A stretch of DNA of 64,000 bases from Annulohypoxylon bovei var. microspora. Taxonomy: Eukaryota; Ascomycota; Sordariomycetes; Xylariales; Hypoxylaceae. The notes under the pieces were generated by a model. The model saw only the letters and a list, made by a program, of their open reading frames with translations. It did not search any database and had not been told where the DNA came from. The position numbers and the translations under genes are program-made. The stretch spans positions 124,001-188,000 of the forward strand of contig MU405270.1 of NCBI GenBank assembly GCA_022836615.1, read 5' to 3'. Shown here in pieces: positions 11,285 to 25,088 of the stretch. The stretch's first letter is position 1, and every line of letters starts with the position of its first letter.

Positions 11285-14200
11285 TACGGGGATAACGGGG
11301 GTCAAAAGAGATGGCGATATTAATACATTTAAAGTAATGAGGCCAGGCAGGATCTTGGAGCTATATTCCTACGCATCGTTCAGTGTAAGTCATGAGGAAG
11401 ATGACCACTTCCTTTTGTTTACGTCCATCGTTGCTATGCATTTGCTATGTATTTTAAGCATGCGCCCCATCTCACCGCACAAGCTAGCGATAACTCGTAA
11501 TAAATTGAAAGATTGATTTTCACAATAGGTCATTAATACTTGACCATATTCTGTTCTCTTTGAATTTGCCTTACAGCCATAGTTAGATCTTAACTCGTGA
11601 CATGAATTGCATATACCACTATAGTTGTGTTGGTAGCAGTGGGTCCAACGTTTTGCCGCAACACCTTTTGGGACCATATACCTACGTAGGGTAGTTTATC
11701 TTGACGGGGTTAGAGACATTCGTTATCCCTTGGGTTGTAGCATATTCATACCATGCGCAATGAGGTATGGTTTTGATATTTAGAGGCTTCAATATGACTG
11801 CTTGAAGTGATGTTAGATACATAAAGTCTTCTAGCAGCGAATGTTCAACAGCTTACAGCTTGACTTACCTAATCGCCGATTATCATATAAGACGATGGGA
11901 CCCAGTTACAAAACCATGATCTAATCCTTCATAATACTTCCCTTATTTCAATTGGTATTTCACCATCGCAAATAACTATTAGATCTTTAACTGCCTACCA
12001 ACATGCTCACAATCCTGTCTAGATAGGGGATGGTAGATTACTGACTCTCAGCTTTAGTCACTCATTGTTAATACTAACTTGGCTCTTCTAATTCCCTACG
12101 ACGCTTATACTACTTGAAACAGACGTAACTTATTGAAATTTCGTCGCAGAGTAGACGTTCCAAAATGGGTGCTCATTTTCAGTATCCCCAGAAGCCATGT
12201 GATGAATGGAAGGGGAGCCAAGACTGATGTCCATCTCATCTATCCCCCAATAGAACTCTTCCGATCAAAACGTGGTAGAAGGGACACAAAGGATCACCAG
12301 TGAAAGAACGAGCTTCTAACTCATCCCAAAACTATAGATTCTAGACCCTTCCAAAAATAAGCCTTCATCCTTTGTGTCTCCTATTTCCCCTTTCCGTCTG
12401 GTCTAGAAGTCAATACTCTAGTCTCGGCATAAAGATTAGAAGGTGTGTTAGTTATTATTAACATATGGTTTTCAGATCTATAATGTTGTCTTAGCCCATT
12501 TCTTATGTTTTCAGCTACTTAGCTATAGAAAATGAAAGAAAAGGGGGGGGGGGAAGGGGGCTTGTAACTCAGGAGTGTCGCTTTACACTGGTGATACAAT
12601 GAGCTAACTCAACTCGATTTGGACACAGGTCAATGTTAAATTTATTTATGAGTGGTACCTACCTTACTACTTACTTACTTAGCTATAGCAGTGATCCGCA
12701 AAAAGGGCACCATCTATTTGCATCATCACAAATCCATAATAGAACCTAACAACTCATGCCTAATGTGATAATTTGCGATCATCATAGTACCTAACCTGTA
12801 AAATGACTTTAGAGTGACATCGCCACAATAGCTTTGCCACATTTAAAACGTATCTCGCTATGTGCGGGCTATCTTGCGTTTCGTTGGAACCTTAAGCTAA
12901 TGGATGGTATGGGTTGCAGTTCCATAACGACGTAATAATCGGTACATTGGTAGGGTAGGAATAGTTAATTCTTTCTCATTGGCGCCCAATAGGAAATTTC
13001 GATATGTACGAATTAGAAGTTAATATTTTTTCTATTATGTCTGAAACTTTAGACATGTGCTTATCTATATTCCTCTTTGGAAGCCACCGTACGGAAACCT
13101 TCTCGCTCAAAACTGTTGAGAGTAGCACTCAACTATTTTCACTCATTTAAAGCTATTATAAACATTGTTCATCTTATCTATGGCGCGATTGTTTTTATGG
13201 GATGGTGGTCGTACGGTAGAATGAGGAAAATGAGGAAAATGAGCTTATAGTCATATAGGAGTATATTGGTTTCTAACAAGTTTCATATTATCTTCAGCTC
13301 ATCTTCTTATCTATGACTTCTTTAGTCCGCGGATAAACTTTATTCGATTCCCTTTACGTCCCTAATAAAAGACCTACACTTTTGATACTGACAGCTACTT
13401 TTTAAGGTGCAACAGCCGACTGCTTCCGAGTCGCTTGGCATCCGATGTGTCTTTAGACATACATCACGATCCGTAGTCGTACTTTTTGGGTTTCTCGCCT
13501 ATGCAAGTTGTCGATTATCGTTTGTGGAGTCGGAGGTACAGTCTACCAAATACCTTTTCTTACTTTACTGCAGCTAAGCACCTTGAGAGAGGGTACGTCG
13601 TGGCGAGCGACCATATAATACGTGGCGAGATGATCTTGCATAATGATCTTCAGGTAAATACTACAGTGATAGCTACCGTTACTAGTTTCCGGTTGTATTC
13701 GTTAGTCAGCTCCCTATGTTACTCCTGTAGCGTAACGTTAAGCGTAGGTTTCATGTCTGAGCTGGCAATATTCGCTTCGAGATGCGCGCCAGGTACGGCA
13801 GCCGAGAACTCTAACGGGCAGGAAATTCCTCGCCGGGAATTGCATTTGCCATAATGGGCCAAGGATGACTTGCAGCTCGCCTAGATTATTCATCGAAGAG
13901 GGGTGTCCTTTTTGTACCTGACTCATACGCCTCGTGTAACTACATCGTAACTACATCGCTACCTTTCGTCACTGGATTTCATTTCTAAACTTGACACCAA
14001 AGCTAGATAGCTATGTATTGCCATAATACTGTTTACGCCGATCTTCGAAGCGTTAGAGTGCCCTCGTCTAAAACCAACGGAAAGTGTTGCTCCTTCAACC
14101 TTCTGAGTTGTTGAATTCTCATTTGAGATTGTCTAGGTAATTACTACGAGCGTTGATCACGGACAATGAAGTAGTCACGAAGGGCTGAGGCTAGGTTAAT

Positions 14201-17200
14201 ATGTCTCCCTGATAACTTTGTCCGAACCTATTTGGGTGGAGTTCGAGAATTGGGGGCGACTGCTGTGCCATGAAAGATAGCACTCTCGCTGGATGAATTG
14301 ATATCCATCCCACGTCGGGCTTGATGAACAAGCAGCTTGGCCCCAACGCGGTAAACCGCATGGGACCGGCATCGAGCTCAGCGTCTCAAAGATGCTAGAA
14401 GCGCTCAGCGCTGTTGTACGAAATGCATGAAGAGTCATTCCTCGTCACGGAGGGGCCGATCCGATGGAACGCGTCAATATCATGAGGGATCATTGCGACC
14501 ATGTTCGTTTGGGCACCTCTCACGATATTGGGCTTTGATAATGCGGGATCCAAGTTCTGAAGAAGCTCATTGCGGCATCTCATCACAGATATTTCAAATT
14601 AAGGGGGCAGTGGGGGCAACATGGACCATTGGACCATTGGACCGATAATTCAGATTCGAAAAAAAGCACTGACAATTATGTGGCCATGCGACATGCTCCT
14701 GGCGACCGAGATGTTTAGTTGGTGGTTTCTTCTCGGACGGAATTTCGTGAGATCTGGCAAATGTTCCGGCGTCGGAAACATTTGGGTGACGCGGTTATCT
14801 TTGGAACATCTTGGCCACGTTTTTAAGTCCCAGTGGTCTGGAAGCTATGGAATTAGGGCTCTTGAGATCTTAATTGATCCCAGCGGCCGGAGACGGAGGA
14901 AAGCAGTCTAAAAGTAGTAACACGATATGAAAGACTGAAAGATGTGTTCTAGACAGTGGAGCTGGCCCGCACGGGACGCCGCAGAGGCATGGTCGTGCTA
15001 ACTCGTGCTAAGACCCGCGGGCCTTATCGTGACCAGGTTCTGAGATGGTGTCAGGTTTTAGAAGATATCACATCAGAGACTAGGAGAGAGCTAAGCGCCC
15101 ATCCAGCAGGGTTGTGCCTCTCCCGGGTTTCACTCTTCACGCTCCGCTCGTTGTTTACTGTCGTTAGATGTCGGCCGTAGTCCGCCGTCGCCCAATTGGG
15201 TGTCACCGACTGAGCGGTGCAAGCCGATTATGCACATGGTAGCATTTCCTATTTAGTTATCCATGACACGATGTTGTGCAGGTAGTGGTGCATTTTGGGA
15301 TAAGCAGCAAGCAGACGGCGGCTGATCAACATCGCATCAAGCTTAGCAGACTAGCAGTGTTCGCGGAACCGGGTGCTGCGTTCTGTAGTGTGTAGTGTAG
15401 TGTAGTGTAGTGTAGTGTAGTGTAGTGTAGTGTAGTGTAGTGTGTAGTATGTAGTGTGTAGCCATGTAGACATGTAGTCATGTATGTAAGGTGATCTCTA
15501 TGTATGTGTCGTGTCTAATATGATCACTCCACAACTAATACGTTCGGAGTAATGATCGGAGCTCGGTATCACCACGACGTCCCTTGACGGCCTGGGCGGC
15601 CAAGGACGGAGTGGCATGGTATAACAGACGGGATAATGGTTTTTCATGTTTATAGGACGACGGGAGCTGTATACGACCACACGTGAGTAGATCCATTACT
15701 GTACAGTCCGTCAGTCTGGTCTGTGTACATAGTCCGTGTAGCGAATATCAATGATCATTGATGTACAGATGGAGTCTGCCGTGTTTGCGTGTATCAGGTA
15801 CGATCACGGAATACGAGGATTGGATGTTGGAAGGCGAGTTGGGGCAGTGCCGTCGGTTGTACGGACACAAAAGAGAGAGGGGGACAGAGGGGGTTGGAAT
15901 TGATGGTTGAAAGTGATATCATCTTGCTTCTGAATTGAGGGTCAATTGACGAATACAAATTCGTGTACGGACTATGGAAATATACGTACGACAATGATTA
16001 GTAAAATTTCCTTATCTGCGGGACACATGCACATGGGTAGATGGGCAGCTGAAGACGCTCGGAGACACCTGCCGAGTGCGAGGAATATACATGGATGTAT
16101 GCATCTATGTATGTGCGTATCTAGGTACATATCTACTTCTGCATCCTTAATGGAAGTTTTAGAAGCAATTGGGAAGAATTTAGGTGGGTAAGTGGACCTT
16201 TCTGCCCTGGACCTTCCTGGAACTTCCTTGTCCTGGTCAAAAAATGATCGACACTAACCTTAATGTAGTATTCCGGCCATGCTAGCCGTAGACTACCGTG
16301 ACTACCCAAGTCTTAGAGGTGCCGAGCGGATACCAAGAGAAAAAAAAAAGGTGTAGGCAGCAGCAGGCGCAATAGCAGTGAAAGAAGAAAGAGAGAAAAA
16401 TAAGCCTGTAAAATATGGAGCCGTACATAGAGGCAGGCACAAAACGTAAAAATCCCAACTTGGCAAGGGGGTACCAATGCGACACAAATTTGTCCCGCTG
16501 CAGCCGCTGACAGCCGCAGGCGTCATTTTTAAATTTTCAACTTTTTTTTTTCCTCTTCCCTTTTCTTCCTCCTCTTCTCAAAATTTCCTATATGGGATTT
16601 ATGCTGACATCCCACGAATCAGGACCCGCTCCAATCAACAGAGCCGGCATTTGAAGAACATCCCGCGCATGTGAAAATTCAGTATACAAGCATCATTGAT
16701 ACAGCATACTGGATGTATACATATTCCCCTCCCTGCCCTCCCCCTCTGCATTTTCTGCAGAAAGGTCTGCAGTACATGTACCTCTGCAGCTTTGCAGAAA
16801 ACTGCCCCTGCGGCTCTGCCGCGCCCTGTTTCACTACCGGGAGGTTGTCTATTCTTAATCTATCCATACAGAAGCCAAGGTGCCGGATCAACCAATCCGC
16901 CCGCATGGATTTAAATATGCCAGGAAGAGCTCATCCTTGGCCACTTTAATCAAGAAACAGATTTGCTCCACTGATCCACAACGCAGCTGAGATGCCCAAG
17001 AGATGACAAGATGATTGATAAATTGGCAAATGAACGGCATGGGTTAAGATGGGCAAAATATGCTTGATATGCATGGAACATATCGAAACACAAACCACAA
17101 TCATAACCGTGCAATGAACACAACCGCAACACAAACCACACGCACACATACACTGCACACCTTGTACACAGCAACCACCCACAGCAACCATACACAACCG

Positions 17201-18676
17201 TATCCATGGATGTACGCAACGACGGCAACACTCCTTTCTGCATATTTTAGTTCTTACGGCATGATCTGTCCCACTTTATACCTACTTTCGTTTCTTTCAA
17301 CACCATGCTCTTTTCGGTACGTGCCTATGCTGTGCCATGTTTCTCCCTCCCAACGTCTACGTCAGAACACAACATTAAGAGCCATTAGGAGCCATTAGTA
17401 GCTCTCACCGCTCCACTCAACCAGAAGTTGGGGCCCATCTCAATTGAGGTCTGGATCGCCCAAAATCGCCAGGTCTTTCTGTTTTATTTTTTTTTCTTCA
17501 GTGGTGGAGTCTTAACAAGATAAGGCAAGGGGGTGGTCTCCCTCTCCTCTCCTCTCCTCCTCTCTACTTCGCTTGGCCCGGGCTCGGCTAGCCACCGAAG
17601 GGTCACACTTCATGAGCAACGTTGTTGCGTTGTAATTCATTTCACGTTATCCCATATGAAGCTCGTCTGCCGGTAGTTCTGCCAGCGACCAATCCGAAGC
17701 TACATGATAGTTTAACAGCAAGTGTTCTTACCATCGGCCCGTTATCGCCCTTCGCCTTCGCCTTCGCCCTCTTTCCCTCATTGTGGCTCATGGGTAGATG
17801 AGAGAGTGTGTGTGGGTGATGGTGGTGGTGCGTGAGTGTGGCCCACCCGGTTGTCACCATTATCACACTACACCATTTATGAACTTAGATCATAATAGGA
17901 TCCCATGGGTAAGTATTCCGTATCCATTTTCAAAGTACTTGCTGCATTGTACATATCTGGTTGCGCGTCACGATACTAAGACAAGCACCGGTTAGGTACA
18001 AACCAAAAAACTCCACTATACCCAGCATACACCTAGCAATACCCATCGTACAATCCCCGAGAGTTTGAAGATCAGTCTGAAGAGGTCCCCAGTTTATTAA
18101 ATTCTGGACCGCCCTTCACTTGCCTTCGCTTTGTTTGAAGAGATAGAAGGTGCCCTGTACATAGCAACACCCTTTTGTCGTAATCACAATCCTAAAATCT
18201 CAAAGTCCCAATTCCCAAGCCTAAAGCTTGTGCTTCGATTCCTTCAATGTTCTTTGTCCCGTCATCGTCCCTTACCGTTCGTTTCTCTTCGTCGTTGTCG
18301 TTGTCGTAGCACCTTGACCACCTTTAACCTTAGTACCTTTTCGATTGTACAGACAGGGACTGGCAATCGAAATACCCAATACTCGAACTTCATCAATCCC
18401 ATTCTAGCCAGACCAGACCATTGTTGTTACTAAACTTATACGAAAATAAATACTTAGCCTATCACCCTCCTTCGCCCGTAAGCTTATACGGCCGTACTTA
18501 CGCACTGGATAGAACGTAGAGTTTCGCTAGGACCGGTTACCAGTTACCGTGCCTCATCGGCAATATTGACAACGTCCGGTGGATAACGCTTTGCACTGCC
18601 AGTTAGCCTTTTAACACCCCTTTTCAACGCCAAGTCATTCGTTCTACCATTCCACCCGTCACCAATCTTGGTCGAC
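11285..18676. other. 7.4-kb gene desert
   Basis: No gene can be supported. Contents: an 11-G run at 12543-12553 followed by five more Gs; open frames of 60-122 codons without domains (the largest is 13486-13854); the TGTAG microsatellite at 15384-15461; an A/C-rich stretch near 17080-17200 made of ACACA words; CTTCGC repeats near 17755-17770; and CT-rich leader DNA before the PRM10-like gene. It is generally AT-rich and compatible with decayed repeats. Confidence 0.5.
15384..15461. repeat. TGTAG pentanucleotide microsatellite
   Basis: There are ten exact tandem copies of TGTAG at 15391-15440, with imperfect copies (TGTAGTG, TGTAGTATG) on both sides. It is not the fungal telomere repeat TTAGGG. 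It lies in a gene desert and is probably a polymorphic simple repeat. Confidence 0.9.
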
Positions 18677-21197
18677 ATGGACAAAGCCCCGGGGTCGCCT
18701 CGCAATGATGCCAGTGCGACTTCGACACCTCCCGAGGAACCCCAGAGCCCAGTGTCACTCGACCTCGGCGCCGTCGGCACGAGGAAAGAGAAGGGACGTG
18801 TACGTTTCAACAGTATCGCCGGTGTTGAACCCCCGTCCTTCCTAGACTTGTCAGGAATCTCGACGACACAAGCACGCCATGATACTTTATCGCTTCCACC
18901 GCGGCCCCGACCTTCGGTGTTGCGTGGGAATTCATATAATTCGGTGACCAGTATTCCCGAATCTGTCGATAACGATGATCCTGCTTCTGAGAAAGCACTG
19001 TCGGCGCATGCGGCTCAGGAACGCGCCCAGCAGGTGGCCGCTACTTTGCTGGGCTCCCGGTCTGCTCCGGGGTCAACGAGGACCTCTCTGGACTCGGAAG
19101 CCGAAACAATAAACAGCAACGGCATCAATAATATGCCCCCAGGATTCGCCAACATCACTCTTGATGAGTTTCCTATGCAAGTTCCGGATATCAATGGCGA
19201 TATGGCGCAGAAGAATGCGTCTGATGAACAACGTGCTCTTAAAACGGAGGCATACAATCTCGTTCGATCCCACACGCAGAGGCATAACCGCGGAGGAGTG
19301 TATCACCAACCAACAATCAGCACTGCTTTAAGTTCTGGCCAGATTACACCGATCGATGGTCCAAAGCATGAGCTCTACGTACCACCTCCATCAGAGTACC
19401 GCCCTAGTGTTCTATCCAACCTCCTAAAGCTGTATAAGCCACCTGACTCAACCCTCTCTCCTAATTATCCACACAGCCGGAAATCCGAGCATGGAAGTGA
19501 ATTTACTACGCCAGGGTCCTCGGGGGCCACGACGCCGAACCGACGGAAATGGTACGAGAAGAATCGATCGCAGGACACTCTGGCCAACCTGGTGGAAGCA
19601 TCTGCGCGCCTTGCGAATGCCGGGGTTAGTGAGACTGGGCCGTCGGCGACTAACTCGAGACCGAAGCGACCTAAACATCGACGAAGCCCTAGTGGACGAA
19701 TGCTGAGTTTCGGTCGCCCACGGATGGAGGATGAAATCCGCATCACTATGCATATCGCGGAAACATTAACTCGTCAAAAATACATCATCAAAATGTGTAA
19801 GGCTCTTATGCTGTTCGGCGCCCCGACGCACCGGCTTGAGGAGTACCTGAGGATGACGGCAAGAGTTCTTGAGATCGATGGCCAATTCCTATACTTACCC
19901 GGCTGTATGATCATTTCCTTCGACGACCGTTCGACCCATACCACGGAGATGAAGATCGTTCGCACGAGCCAGGGGATCGATCTTGGAAAGCTTAGGGATA
20001 CTCACGAGATATATAAGCTCGTTCTCCACGACAAGATAGACCTAGAAGAAGCCATCGAATCCCTAACGAGAGTGATGGAAGAGAAGGACAAATTCCACCC
20101 ATGGCTCAGAGTTCTAGTATTCGGCTTAGCGAGCGCAACGGTTGCGCCATTTGCCTTTGACGGGCAATTAATCGACCTACCCGTCTGCTTCTTCCTGGGC
20201 TGTCTTGTTGGTACTTTGCAAATTATAGTTGCCCCGAGGTCCGACCTTTACAACAACGTCTTCGAAATAACCGCCGCCGTCTTGACGAGTTTCTTGAGCA
20301 GAGCCTTTGGCAGCATCAGGGGGGGAACGCTATTTTGCTTCTCATCGCTAGCCCAGAGCTCTATCGCGCTGATTCTCCCTGGGTGGTTTGTCTGTGAGTA
20401 TAGAATCTCGCAAAGACTTTTGCTATGCTTCGGCTAATGATTATTTCAGTATGTTCTGCTCTTGAGCTCCAATCCCGTGCTTTGGTTCCCGGCTCCATCC
20501 GTATGGTTTATGCCATCATCTACTCGCTATTCCTTGGTTTCGGAATTACAGTCGGAACGGCACTGTACGGCCTGATGGATCCTAAAGCCACCTCGGCGAC
20601 GACCTGTCAAAACCCGATACCTACTTACTACCGATTTCTCTTTGTACCACTCTTTACTATGTGTCTTGCATTCGTCAACCAGGCAAAGTGGAAGCAGATG
20701 CCTGTCATGGTAGTGATCGCCTTTGCCGGTCACGTCGTGAACTTCTTCAGCAGCCCTAAATTTGCTGCTAGCCCCCAAATAGCCAACACATTGGGCGCCT
20801 TTACTGTCGGGGTCCTAGCCAACCTATATTCAAGGCTAAGGCATGGCGTAGCTGCCGCGGCACTTTTACCTGCCATCTTCGTGCAAGTACCAAGTGGCCT
20901 GGCGGCAACAGGAAGTCTGTTGAGTGGATTGAGCACAGCAAATGAGCTGAACAACTCGACGGAAATCGTCAATGGCACTAGCACTGTGAGTAGCTCCCGA
21001 TTCTTCAATGCGACCGAACCATTTGCTAATATTTCAATCAGGTCACGATCGATAATGGCCAACCTCTTGACACGATAGTGTTCAATGTTGCCGCCTCGAT
21101 GATCCAAATAGCCATTGGTATTACCGTAGGCCTGTTTCTAAGCGCGCTAATTGTCTACCCGCTGGGGAAGCGCAGGAGTGGCTTATGGACCCTCTGA
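18677..21197 (+). CDS. PRM10: PRM10-like ThrE-domain (DUF1212) multi-pass membrane protein
   Basis: Three exons: 18677-20393, 20450-20985 and 21042-21197 (both introns 56 nt), encoding 802 residues. The first 340 residues are a disordered, Ser/Pro/Arg-rich cytoplasmic region. The ThrE domain begins near residue 360 with KYIIKMCKALMLFGAPTHRL and the conserved GCMIISFDD. About ten hydrophobic helices follow, split into the two ThrE halves; the loop before the last helices carries NNST and NGTST N-glycosylation-type sites. Yeast Prm10 is pheromone-regulated and of unknown substrate; bacterial ThrE exports threonine. Substrate and location here are inference. The frame extends three codons upstream to a TTG, so the ATG at 18677 is taken as the start. 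The gene ends TGGACCCTCTGA. Confidence 0.9.
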
Positions 21198-23618
21198 AGT
21201 TCTTCAGTATCTGCCCTCCTCTATTGCGGGGTTTCAAGTTTAGGCGTTCGTGTGGCGGCAAAAGAAAATGTTTCGATTAGCAAGCGAGTATTGAGTAACA
21301 AAAATCATTCTACTATAGATGATAGCATTAGATGGCTCTGGACAGCATATAGAGGTATATTATAGAGGTAATGAGGAGGAGAATAGCCTTGTGGCCGGGG
21401 GTGATATTTGGAACCTCGATGGAGGTTCCGTGATGACATGTGATATGAGGTACAGCATATGCGCCGGCGTCAAGGCTGTTTTGCACAAATAGGACATTTT
21501 ATTATAACGACCCAAACATCTACTTCTCCAAATTTTGCTACATGAATCTCGGGTTGCTAATTCCAATCGCTTCCACCTCCACATAGATGAGGATTTAAGC
21601 TCTTGACTGGACACAATATTAGAACTAGAACCTGGTAAGGTACCTATGGCTTGCATTAGTCGTACTACCCGCCGATTGACGTTATATGGGTGTGGCGTCA
21701 AATAATAATCTACTATTATGTGGTACGTCTCAAACCCACGTGCGGAAAATTAACCACCTAACCTAAACCTTAGCATAACCCCTTGCCTTACACACCTAAT
21801 CTCAACTCCCAGTCATATCAATTTACTTAGGCGCCTGGGGTATCTCATGTGACAACCGGTAACGAACCATTACAATCAATTTGTCTTAACACAGATCGCT
21901 CGAGGCATTTTAGTGGTTATGAGAAAGCCATGTCTTAACTTTGGTTGATCCCCCTTTTCTTTTCTTTTTCAACTTAAGCCGATACAAAGCGCGGCTGCAG
22001 ATTGAACCGAAAAGGGGTTACCAAAATGTATTCACACATAAATGCTACTAATATTCGAGCCTAAATTGCACATAACCTAAACACCTCTATAGGTCTAACT
22101 AGACGATTGCGAATTCGTATGTCGGGAATAGTGATGCCAAAAGGTCCGAGTGATTAGTTGATAACTATCGACACCATGCATCTTTAAAGTTGACTACGGA
22201 AAAGGGGGTGAGGATATCATGCTCCTTATAGTAGCTACTAAAATAGTCGATACCTCAGTCACTCTGGTAGCAAAAATTGCCAAATCTGCCATCATTGAGT
22301 AGGCTCCTCATTGAGTATGATGAAAAACTAGAAATCTGTTTCATCTCATTGTCCTAGTTCCCTTGGCTTCTAGTCCAAAGATCTCATCTATTCAAATTCT
22401 AGATTTTATATCTTATAACTAGGTCGTAAATATGACGCTTCCTCGATATTTCTTGTCTAAGGCGAACGGTAGTTCACTTAGTTGGAGATTCTTACGATTA
22501 GCTATACTTTTCCTAATCCTCTTCATCTTTTATCGGCTTACAAGAATTTGTAATTTATGTTACTTGTATTGTTCCCCAGACGTAGGCGGCAAGTGGAGTT
22601 GAAAGGCGACCATTATTCCCTACTATAATCGAAGTACAAGCTTCTTAACCTAGTTAAGGAAAACGCAAGGTCCATGTGAGCGCCCCGAGGGAAATTTCCC
22701 CTTTTCCGCGTTCCTTAGTTAGATTTTAACAGTTCTCAACTGAGCTTGTGTAGAATCGCGGTATTAAATCCCTTAGTAAGGGTCATGTATTTACAATCAT
22801 GTTCCTCAATGCCTTACTTAACAGCTATCTTGGTTACCTAAGTATGTAGATTTCTATCTTTTTCTTTTGTTTTCTATGGAATCCATGTTCTATTATTGAG
22901 AGTTGGTATTTAAATAGGTAGCCTCCGCTTATGTATGATATAATGAAAGAGTGTAAGTGTAGGTACCTTAGGTAGGTTAGGAAGTAATTATCAAATCTTG
23001 TAACCTACTAGGTTACCTTACAAACAAGCAGTGAATTTTCAAGTATGTACCTAGTCAATCTATATAGCCCTCTGAACGCTGGGTACTAGTAAATACCTAG
23101 CGAACCTAGAGATGGAAGTGGGTGTGGTTTTATATATGAATTTTCAAGATCACTTGGGTCTTTCTAATAGGCAGTTTGTTAAGTTGCGTAGGTAGGTAGG
23201 TATATTGCGTGCTTAAAAAGTCATCAGCGGAGGTCTTACCTGCGAGTGAATAGCATAACATAGCCCAGTCAGCCCTACCACTCCTCAAAAATCGAAATTT
23301 GAAGCCAATATTTCAAATGCATGTAACCATTTTTTTTGTTGGTTTAATTGATGACTGTTGGCTCGTAACTAGATCAATAGCTCATGTAACCTACTACTAC
23401 CCACGTATCAGGGAAGGCCATAGCCTGCAGTTGGTTCGTTAATAAAGCAATGTAACATTTGTGATGGTTGCCCCTTACAGTAGACTCCTTGATCACACTA
23501 TGGAGGCATATAGGAGTATTTGTTGTCTCTCCTCCTAATATCTATCACACCCCTCACCGTCAGCGAATTCGGCTTCTCTCACCTTTGAATTCCACCATCT
23601 GTGTTTTACTCATCAAAT
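21198..23618. other. Gene-free AT-rich interval
   Basis: 2.4 kb without a supportable gene. It has many short T- and A-rich runs, frequent TpA steps and GGTAGGTA words near 22970 and 23190. The last 150 bases before the O-methyltransferase are CT-rich (CTCTCCTCC, CACCCCTCACC), as expected of a fungal promoter or leader. Confidence 0.45.
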
Positions 23619-25088
23619 ATGGCTGCCGAAACACCTAACGTAGAGGACGTCATCCGAGCCCTGAAGCAGGTGGCAGAGGACGGCGACAAATTCATAAACA
23701 ATGACTTGGCCGCACGCGAGAGGCTAGTTGAAAGTGCGAGAGAGCTCGTCCTTGCAGCAGAGACGCCTATTGAATCTCTCCTGTGGAACATATGGGCAAT
23801 CGTAAGTGCCATGCTATCAGTTTTGTCAAAACAAATTTATTGACGATATATACTGACATAATTCGATCTTGTCCAGCCAACTAGAACAGTAGCTGCCCGT
23901 ATTGCTGTCGATTTGAAGATATTCGAGACTATCGTCGAGAACGGCGGTTGTCCTAAGTCTAACGAGGATCTGGCTGCTGTAACGGGGGCCTCCCCTACTC
24001 TCGTGAAGCGCATCAGCCGTGCTTGTGTCTCCATGGGCATGCTAGTCGAACAAGGCCCTAACCTATACGTGCCTAATAGCGTGACAAGGCTCCTGGCGAC
24101 CAAGGAATACGCCGCTGGTATCACCTTCTCGTATGTTTAAGCATTATCCATCCCATTTACCATGGTTATTTTAGTAACACCACATAGCTTCGACATTACC
24201 CAGCTATCCTTCGCCAAACTACCGGCCTATCTCAGGAGCACCAATTTTCAAACCCCCGAGGATGCCTCGGACGGGCCGTTTCAATATGCAAACAACTGCC
24301 CCTCGGCCTTTTCCTGGCTGGTCCAGCACCCGGACGTATTCGAAGCCTTCCACGGCTACGTCCACGCGCTCCGTCAGCACCGCCCCAGTTGGACAGACAT
24401 GTATCCCGTGCAGTCTCGGCTCGTAGAGGGTCTGAAGCCCGATGGCGACGCCTCGGTCCTTGTCGACGTCGGCGGCGGCACGGGCCAGATTCTGCAGGAC
24501 TTTCAGAACGACGTCCCGCAGTACACGGGACGGCTCGTCTTGCAAGAGATCCCCGAGGTTGTGGCTGCCGCGACCGAGAAGGGCGTCGGTGCCGATGGCC
24601 GTATCGAGTTGCAGGCCCATGACTTCTTCAACCCGCAGCCCATTAGGGGCGCCCGCGCATATTTCATGCGCTCCGTCCTGCACGACTGGCCGGATGAGCA
24701 GTGCCGGAAGATTCTTGCCCAGTTGAAGGACGCCATGGAGCTGGGATACTCTAAAATCCTCATAAGCGATTGCGTACGTACTTTTTCATATGACCTTTTC
24801 CTTGATTGCCCACCTGCTTGCTTGCTCAGTTGCCTTCCTCATATCGAAAGTAGTTAAAGCAATCTCGAACCAAGTATTAACCCGTTTTAATATTAGATTG
24901 TTTCTGACCAGCAGGCCGCGTGGCAACATATATCACTTGACCTTTACATGATGGCCCAGTTATCGTCTCGTGAGCGCACTGAGCGTGAATGGCGTGTGCT
25001 CATCGAGAGCTGCGGCTTGGATATCACTGGCATTTATAACAAAGGCAACGGGAATGAAGGTCTCATCGAGGTTGTTCGGTCCGTGTGA
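23619..25088 (+). CDS. SAM-dependent O-methyltransferase (secondary-metabolite type)
   Basis: Four exons: 23619-23801, 23877-24130, 24188-24773 and 24897-25088, encoding 404 residues. The introns (75, 57 and 123 nt) all keep the frame. Residues 60-150 form the winged-helix dimerisation region (KIFETIVENGG, LAAVTGASPTLVKRI). The catalytic domain has the SAM-binding motif DVGGGTG (Asp239) and HDWPDE with the probable base His311. The end (LSSRERTEREWRVLIESCGL) matches the class II O-methyltransferase C-terminus. Such enzymes methylate hydroxyls of polyketides, flavonoid-like or alkaloid substrates; this substrate is unknown. No biosynthetic backbone gene lies within 10 kb. Exon 3 is far more GC-rich than the other exons and the surrounding DNA. 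Length and motifs are complete. Confidence 0.92.

Noticed and set aside
13486..13854. 122-codon plus-strand open frame in the desert
   Set aside because: It starts with TTG (first ATG at 13501), has no recognisable domain or splice partners, and lies in AT-rich DNA.
15384..15461. Internal telomere repeat
   Set aside because: The unit is TGTAG, not TTAGGG, so it is an ordinary microsatellite.
9409..25088. P450, O-methyltransferase and transporter-like gene as one biosynthetic cluster
   Set aside because: The genes are 4-12 kb apart, no backbone synthase or pathway regulator is present, and the ThrE protein is a conserved household type.
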